64,000 nucleotides of DNA from Ciceribacter ferrooxidans (lineage in GTDB: Bacteria; Pseudomonadota; Alphaproteobacteria; Rhizobiales; Rhizobiaceae). Positions 59,940-64,000 of this stretch are shown here, one piece after another (position 1 is the first letter of the stretch; each line of letters starts with the position of its first letter). The stretch spans positions 1 to 64,000 of the forward strand of contig NZ_SDVB01000238.1 in NCBI RefSeq assembly GCF_004137355.1, written 5' to 3'. Below the pieces are notes generated by a model. It did no database searches. It was not told where the DNA came from and saw only the letters and a program-made list of their open reading frames with translations. Both the position numbers and the translations under genes were made by a program.

Positions 59940-61478
59940 ATGAAACAGCAAACGACAGCGATGCCCGAGAATTGCGTCGCCGTGATCGGCGCCGGACCCG
60001 GCGGACTTGCCGCAGCGAAGTGGCTCATGGCCCACGGGCTTGATCCGGTCGTCTTCGAAGCGTCCGCCCGGTTGGGCGGCCAGTGGAACTCGGCCTGCGC
60101 GACGAGCGCCGTCTGGCCGGGCATGCGCACGAACACGAGCCGGATCATGACGGCCTTTTCCGATCTCGACCACGCGCCCGGCAGCGCGACCTATCTCACC
60201 CAGGACGAGATGCTCGACTATCTCGAGCGCTATGCCTTCGTCTCGGGACTGTTGCCGACGCTGCGGCTGTCGACCCGGGTGGAGAGCCTCGAAGCTGCGG
60301 CCGGCGGTGGCTGGCTCATCCGCTCGGCGAGCGGCGGGCGCGAGCGCTCGGAGGTCTTCCGGCGGGTTGTGGTGGCGACGGGTCGCTGCGGTACGCCGTC
60401 GGTCCCGGAGATTTCGGGCCTCTCGGGCTTTTCCGGATCGCTCGGCGCAATCCACGCCGCCCAATATAACGGCGCCGAGCGCTATCGCGGACGACACGTG
60501 CTCGTTGCCGGTTGCTCGATCAGCGCGCTCGAGATCGCCTCGGAGCTCGCCTATGGCGGCGCGCGGGTCACGGTCGCCAATCGCCGCCAGCGCTATGTCC
60601 TGCCGAAGCTGATCTCCGGCGTGCCGACCGAGCACGCGATGTTCAACCGCGCCGCAGCCCTCCTCGGCGGCGTGTTGCCGCCGCCGGAGCTTGCCGCGGG
60701 GCTGCGGGCCAAGGTGCTCGCCGTCGCAGGCAATCCGGCGCAGTTCGGGGCACCCGCACCCGACGACGACATCTTCGCCGCCGGCATCACCCAGTCGCAG
60801 CAGTTCCTGCCGGCGGTGGCGGAAGGGCGCATCGCGGTCATGCCGTGGATCGAGGAGATCGATGGAAACCGTGTCCTCTTCCGCGGCGGCCGCCGGGGCG
60901 AGTTCGACGGCATCATCCTCGGGACCGGCTACCGCCTGTCGCTGCCCTTCCTCGATGCCGCGACGGCCGCGACACTCGGCCTCGACGACGTGCACATGGA
61001 CCTCCATGATCACACCTTCCACCCCGACCTGCCGGGTCTCGCCTTCCTCGGCCTCTACGATCTCGTCGGTCCCTACCTGCCGGTGCTCGAACTGCAGGCC
61101 CGCTGGATCAGCTATTGTTTCGCCGGGGTCGTGCCGATGCCGTCGCAGGCGGAGATGGCGGAAGGCGTCGGGCGGGCGCGGGCCATGCGCGCCGGGCCTC
61201 CGGCAGTGCCGATGCATGTCGCCGCCCTCGGCTTCGCGCGCAATGCCGGGGTCGACCCGGATCTTTCCGCACGGCCGGATCTCGAACGGGCGCTGCTCTT
61301 CGGTCCGCTCTCGGCCGTCTCCTTCCGCCTCGACGGTGCGGATGCGCTCCCCGATGCGACCTTGCGGGTGCAAGGGGCCGCCGCCGCCTTCGGTGCCGTC
61401 GCCCATCCCGCCTTCACGGCGGAGGAGCAGGCGATCCGCGGTCTCGTGCGCCGCGAGGCATTGTCTTCCGCCGCCTGA
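59940..61478 (+). CDS. Flavin-containing monooxygenase-like NAD(P)/FAD oxidoreductase
   Basis: A 512-aa flavoprotein. FAD motif VIGAGPGGLAAAKWL (about 14-28), then LGGQWN. The FMO-identifying pattern FxGxxxHxxxY is seen in FSGSLGAIHAAQY (about 161-173), and the second dinucleotide site reads VAGCSISALEIASEL, with GxSxxA replacing the common GxGxSG. C-terminal GTGYRLSLPFLD and FLGLYDLVGPYLPVLELQARW are also typical. It probably N- or S-oxygenates small molecules; substrate unknown. AAGGAGAG lies just before the ATG. It diverges from the split-barrel pair. Confidence 0.88.
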   Translation: MKQQTTAMPENCVAVIGAGPGGLAAAKWLMAHGLDPVVFEASARLGGQWNSACATSAVWPGMRTNTSRIMTAFSDLDHAPGSATYLTQDEMLDYLERYAFVSGLLPTLRLSTRVESLEAAAGGGWLIRSASGGRERSEVFRRVVVATGRCGTPSVPEISGLSGFSGSLGAIHAAQYNGAERYRGRHVLVAGCSISALEIASELAYGGARVTVANRRQRYVLPKLISGVPTEHAMFNRAAALLGGVLPPPELAAGLRAKVLAVAGNPAQFGAPAPDDDIFAAGITQSQQFLPAVAEGRIAVMPWIEEIDGNRVLFRGGRRGEFDGIILGTGYRLSLPFLDAATAATLGLDDVHMDLHDHTFHPDLPGLAFLGLYDLVGPYLPVLELQARWISYCFAGVVPMPSQAEMAEGVGRARAMRAGPPAVPMHVAALGFARNAGVDPDLSARPDLERALLFGPLSAVSFRLDGADALPDATLRVQGAAAAFGAVAHPAFTAEEQAIRGLVRREALSSAA

Positions 61479-61631
61479 TCCTCCGGGGCCGCCGCCGGGC
61501 GGCCCCTCGCAACCGCCCGCCGTTCGCCGCGGGGAGCCTGCGGTGGCGGAAATGCCCCTGCCGCACTTGAACCGGGCGGTTTTCGCTCTTATAAGGCGCC
61601 ATTCCCAACAATAAGTGTGATCAGGGGTGCC

Positions 61632-62378
61632 ATGGCTGGCCATTCACAGTTCAAAAACATCATGCACCGCAAGGGCCGTCAGGATGCCGTGCGGTCGAAA
61701 ATGTTCTCCAAGCTCGCGCGCGAAATCACCGTTGCCGCAAAGACCGGTCTGCCCGATCCGACGATGAATGCGGCACTTCGCCTGGCTGTTCAGAACGCCA
61801 AGGCGCAGTCGATGCCGAAGGACAACATCGAACGCGCGATCAAGAAGGCATCGGGCGCCGATGCCGAAACCTATGATGCCATCCGATACGAGGGCTATGG
61901 TCCGGGCGGCGTTGCCGTCATCGTCGAGACCCTGACCGACAATCGCAACCGCACCGCCTCTTCCGTGCGCTCCACCTTCTCCAAGGCCGGCGGCGCACTC
62001 GGCGAAACCGGCTCGGTTTCCTTCTCCTTCGACCATGTCGGTGAAATCACCTACAAGCTTTCCGTCGGCGACGCCGACAAGGTGATGGAAGCGGCGATCG
62101 AAGCCGGCGCCGAAGACGTCGTCACCGACGAGGACGGCCACACGATCTACTGCGGCTTCGAGGACATCAACGAAGTCTCGAAGGCGCTGGAATCGACCCT
62201 CGGCGAAGCCGAATCCGTCAAGGCGATCTGGAAGCCGCAGAACACGATCGAAGTCGACGAGGAAAAGGCGCAGTCGCTGATGAAGCTCATCGACACGCTG
62301 GAAGACGACGACGACGTGCAGAACGTCTACTCGAACTTCGAAGTCTCCGACGAGGTCATGGCCAAGCTCTCGGCCTGA
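61632..62378 (+). CDS. yebC: YebC/PmpR-family protein (TACO1-like translation/transcription factor)
   Basis: A 248-aa protein with the invariant start [22 protein letters not shown], then [53 protein letters not shown] and a C-terminal [14 protein letters not shown]. The family relieves ribosome stalling at polyproline stretches and/or acts as a regulator; in many bacteria it lies by ruvC. The ATG at 61632 is preferred to an upstream start at 61617. A strong terminator follows. Confidence 0.95.
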   Translation: MAGHSQFKNIMHRKGRQDAVRSKMFSKLAREITVAAKTGLPDPTMNAALRLAVQNAKAQSMPKDNIERAIKKASGADAETYDAIRYEGYGPGGVAVIVETLTDNRNRTASSVRSTFSKAGGALGETGSVSFSFDHVGEITYKLSVGDADKVMEAAIEAGAEDVVTDEDGHTIYCGFEDINEVSKALESTLGEAESVKAIWKPQNTIEVDEEKAQSLMKLIDTLEDDDDVQNVYSNFEVSDEVMAKLSA

Positions 62379-62401
62379 TCGTCAAGTCACGACACAAAAT
62401 G

Positions 62402-62433
62402 AGGCCCGGTTGCCTGCGCAGCCGGGCCTTTTT
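62402..62433 (+). terminator. Rho-independent terminator of yebC
   Basis: An 8-bp GC stem (62402-62409 with 62422-62429), 12-nt loop, then TTTTT (62429-62433). It lies 24 bp past the yebC stop. Confidence 0.85.
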
Positions 62434-62477
62434 CTTGTTTGCTCGTGACGTCCGAGTATGACTCCCCTACTGAGAGC

Positions 62478-63833
62478 TTAAGCCGCCGCGCCGCGGGCGC
62501 CGCCGATCACGCCGACGAGGTCGTTGACGATGCGCTCGATCTGGCTGCGGTCGTCGCCTTCCGCCATCACGCGGATCAGCGGTTCGGTGCCGGAGGGGCG
62601 GATCACCAGGCGGCCGCTCTTGGCGAGCTCGCTCTCGGCGTCGGCGATCGCCTGCTTGACCGTCTTGTCCTCGAGCGGCTTGCCGCCGGAGATGCGGACG
62701 TTGCGCAGGAGCTGCGGCACGGGATCGAAGCGGTGGCAGATCTCGCTCACCGTCTTGCCGGTGCGCTTGACGCAGGCGAGAATCTGCAGCGCCGCAATGA
62801 TGCCGTCGCCGGTGGTGCCGAAGTCCGAGAGCACGATGTGGCCCGACTGCTCGCCGCCGACATTGTAGTGGTGCTGGCGCATGTACTCGACGACGTAGCG
62901 GTCGCCGACCTTGGTGCGGGCGAGATTGAGGCCCTTGCCGTTGAGGAAGCGTTCCAGCCCGAGATTGGACATCACGGTCGCCACGATGCCGTCGCCCTTG
63001 AGGCTCTGGTCGTTCGCCCAGGTCTCGGCGATCACCGCCATCAGCTGGTCGCCGTCGACGATGGCGCCGTTCTCGTCGACGATGATGACGCGGTCGGCGT
63101 CGCCATCGAGCGCGATGCCGATGTCTGCGCGCACTTCGTGGACCTTCTTCTGCAGCGCCGAAGGATGGGTCGAGCCGCAATCGAGATTGATGTTGGTGCC
63201 GTTCGGCTCGTTGCCGATGGTAATCACCTCGGCGCCAAGCTCCCAGAGCGCGGCGGGAGCCACCTTGTAGGCGGCGCCGTTGGCGCAGTCGATGGCGATC
63301 CGGAGGCCATGCAGGGTGACGTCGCGCGGCAGGGTGCGCTTGACGAACTCGATATAGCGATAGATGTCGCCGTCGACGCGCTTGGCGCGGCCGATTTCCT
63401 TGGCCGGGGCGAGCTGCGCATAGATGTCCTTGTCCAGGAGCTCCTCGATCTGCTGCTCGATCTCGTCGGAAAGCTTGTAGCCGTCCGGCCCGAAGAGCTT
63501 GATGCCGTTGTCGGCAAAGGGATTGTGCGAGGCGGAGATCATCACGCCGATGTCGGCGCGCAGCGAGCGGGTCAGCATGGCGACCGCAGGGGTCGGGATC
63601 GGTCCGAGCAGGAAGACGTCGAGGCCGGCGGCGGTAAAGCCCGCGACGAGGGCGTTCTCGAGCATGTAGCCGGAAAGGCGGGTATCCTTGCCGATCACCA
63701 CGCGGTGCCGATGCTGGCCGCGGCGAAAGATCGTGCCCACGGCAATGCCCACCCGCATGGCGAGATCCGGCGTCATCGGAAAGACGTTGGACTGTCCACG
63801 GATACCGTCCGTACCGAAATAGCGACGTGACAT
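62478..63833 (-). CDS. glmM: Phosphoglucosamine mutase
   Basis: Converts glucosamine 6-phosphate to glucosamine 1-phosphate for peptidoglycan and LPS. The 451-aa product starts [16 protein letters not shown]. It has the phospho-Ser loop [12 protein letters not shown] (active Ser102), the metal-binding DGDADRV, the sugar-binding [10 protein letters not shown] and the phosphate-binding [12 protein letters not shown]. It is full length. The ATG at 63833 has GGGAG upstream. In relatives ftsH lies just upstream; the remaining 167 bp to the window edge contain no supported gene. Confidence 0.97.
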   Translation of the reverse strand: MSRRYFGTDGIRGQSNVFPMTPDLAMRVGIAVGTIFRRGQHRHRVVIGKDTRLSGYMLENALVAGFTAAGLDVFLLGPIPTPAVAMLTRSLRADIGVMISASHNPFADNGIKLFGPDGYKLSDEIEQQIEELLDKDIYAQLAPAKEIGRAKRVDGDIYRYIEFVKRTLPRDVTLHGLRIAIDCANGAAYKVAPAALWELGAEVITIGNEPNGTNINLDCGSTHPSALQKKVHEVRADIGIALDGDADRVIIVDENGAIVDGDQLMAVIAETWANDQSLKGDGIVATVMSNLGLERFLNGKGLNLARTKVGDRYVVEYMRQHHYNVGGEQSGHIVLSDFGTTGDGIIAALQILACVKRTGKTVSEICHRFDPVPQLLRNVRISGGKPLEDKTVKQAIADAESELAKSGRLVIRPSGTEPLIRVMAEGDDRSQIERIVNDLVGVIGGARGAAA

Positions 63834-64000
63834 GTGTACTCCCGAAAGTGCATTGGCGGTGCCGCGGGTGGTTTCAGGCTCCGCCGCGCGACTACACGCA
63901 GACGGGCCGGGACGCGGCACCCTCTCGGGCTGCTCTTGCCACAAAACGCGCGAAACGGCACGTAAATTCGCGTCAATGTCCAATATATCCTGTTACCGGA

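Noticed and set aside
1-64000. tRNA, rRNA, CRISPR arrays, insertion sequences, integrases and replication origins.
   Set aside because: No clover-leaf sequence, regular direct-repeat array, transposase or integrase family, or DnaA-box cluster was seen on either strand.
63834-64000. Upstream end of ftsH or another gene before glmM at the right edge.
   Set aside because: The 167 bp show no coding similarity I can support; ftsH, if present, lies beyond the window.

Overview
The window is a GC-rich (roughly two-thirds G+C by eye), gene-dense bacterial chromosome segment with no rRNA, tRNA, IS element, phage or CRISPR array that I could see. The gene families point to an alphaproteobacterium of the Hyphomicrobiales, most likely Rhizobiaceae close to Sinorhizobium/Ensifer. 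Evidence: an Omp10-like lipoprotein, homospermidine synthase, GapR (DUF2312), RcdA (DUF1465) beside perfect CtrA boxes, cysteine-free L31 and L36, many alphaproteobacterial DUFs (DUF1036, DUF1192, DUF1244, DUF4164), a class I aldolase and a tkt-gap-pgk-fba cluster. About 66 protein genes are supported.

Layout. 0-8.3 kb: sugar-phosphate isomerase (KdsD/KpsF), an NfeD/SPFH membrane pair, ferrochelatase, a periplasmic 5'-nucleotidase with a LysM tail, the Omp10-like lipoprotein and homospermidine synthase. 8.3-13.2 kb: a five-gene minus-strand operon, pepF-pabB-class IV aminotransferase/lyase-YciI-DUF3445, which supplies p-aminobenzoate. 13.4-17.1 kb: an NtrC-type response regulator without a recognisable GAFTGA loop, and a DUF882 murein-peptidase-like protein. 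17.1-25.2 kb: GapR, DUF1244, N-formylglutamate amidohydrolase, DUF1036-pyruvate kinase, a hydrolase, a TPR protein, rpmJ, purEK and two divergent DUF465 genes. 25.2-34.5 kb: an ArsR regulator, a TauE permease, a degenerate ThiE-like protein, a Sel1 protein, a DUF4010 membrane protein, an inositol monophosphatase, a MotA/MotB-like non-flagellar motor pair and an FAD dehydrogenase. 34.5-40.5 kb: an ABC exporter, rpmE, rcdA with CtrA boxes and a candidate small RNA, DUF1192-MFS and PhzF.

40.5-49.3 kb is the central carbon cluster (fba, pgk, a K+/H+ antiporter, gap, tkt). Between fba and phzF lies an ABC-type ATPase gene bracketed by two 51-bp near-identical copies of the fba terminator, exactly 1,000 bp apart; this looks like an acquired cassette. 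49.3-57.1 kb carries DUF4164-zapA-6S RNA and, about 5 kb further on, fau-ymdB. These are often contiguous in this group, so lysE-mcp-paiB-cfa appears to have been inserted. Inside that block the chemoreceptor gene sits between two diverged copies of the lysE/paiB promoter region. 57.1-64 kb: a metallo-beta-lactamase-fold hydrolase, two translationally coupled flavin-split-barrel proteins (one apparently fused to GAF and winged-helix domains), an FMO-like monooxygenase, YebC and GlmM.

Most of the window is ordinary core chromosome. The parts most worth a second look are the ATPase cassette, the CtrA-box/small-RNA region upstream of rcdA, the split-barrel-GAF-winged-helix protein, the promoter duplication around mcp and the GAFTGA-less regulator. 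All functional statements rest on reading the sequence and recalling families; no database search was run.
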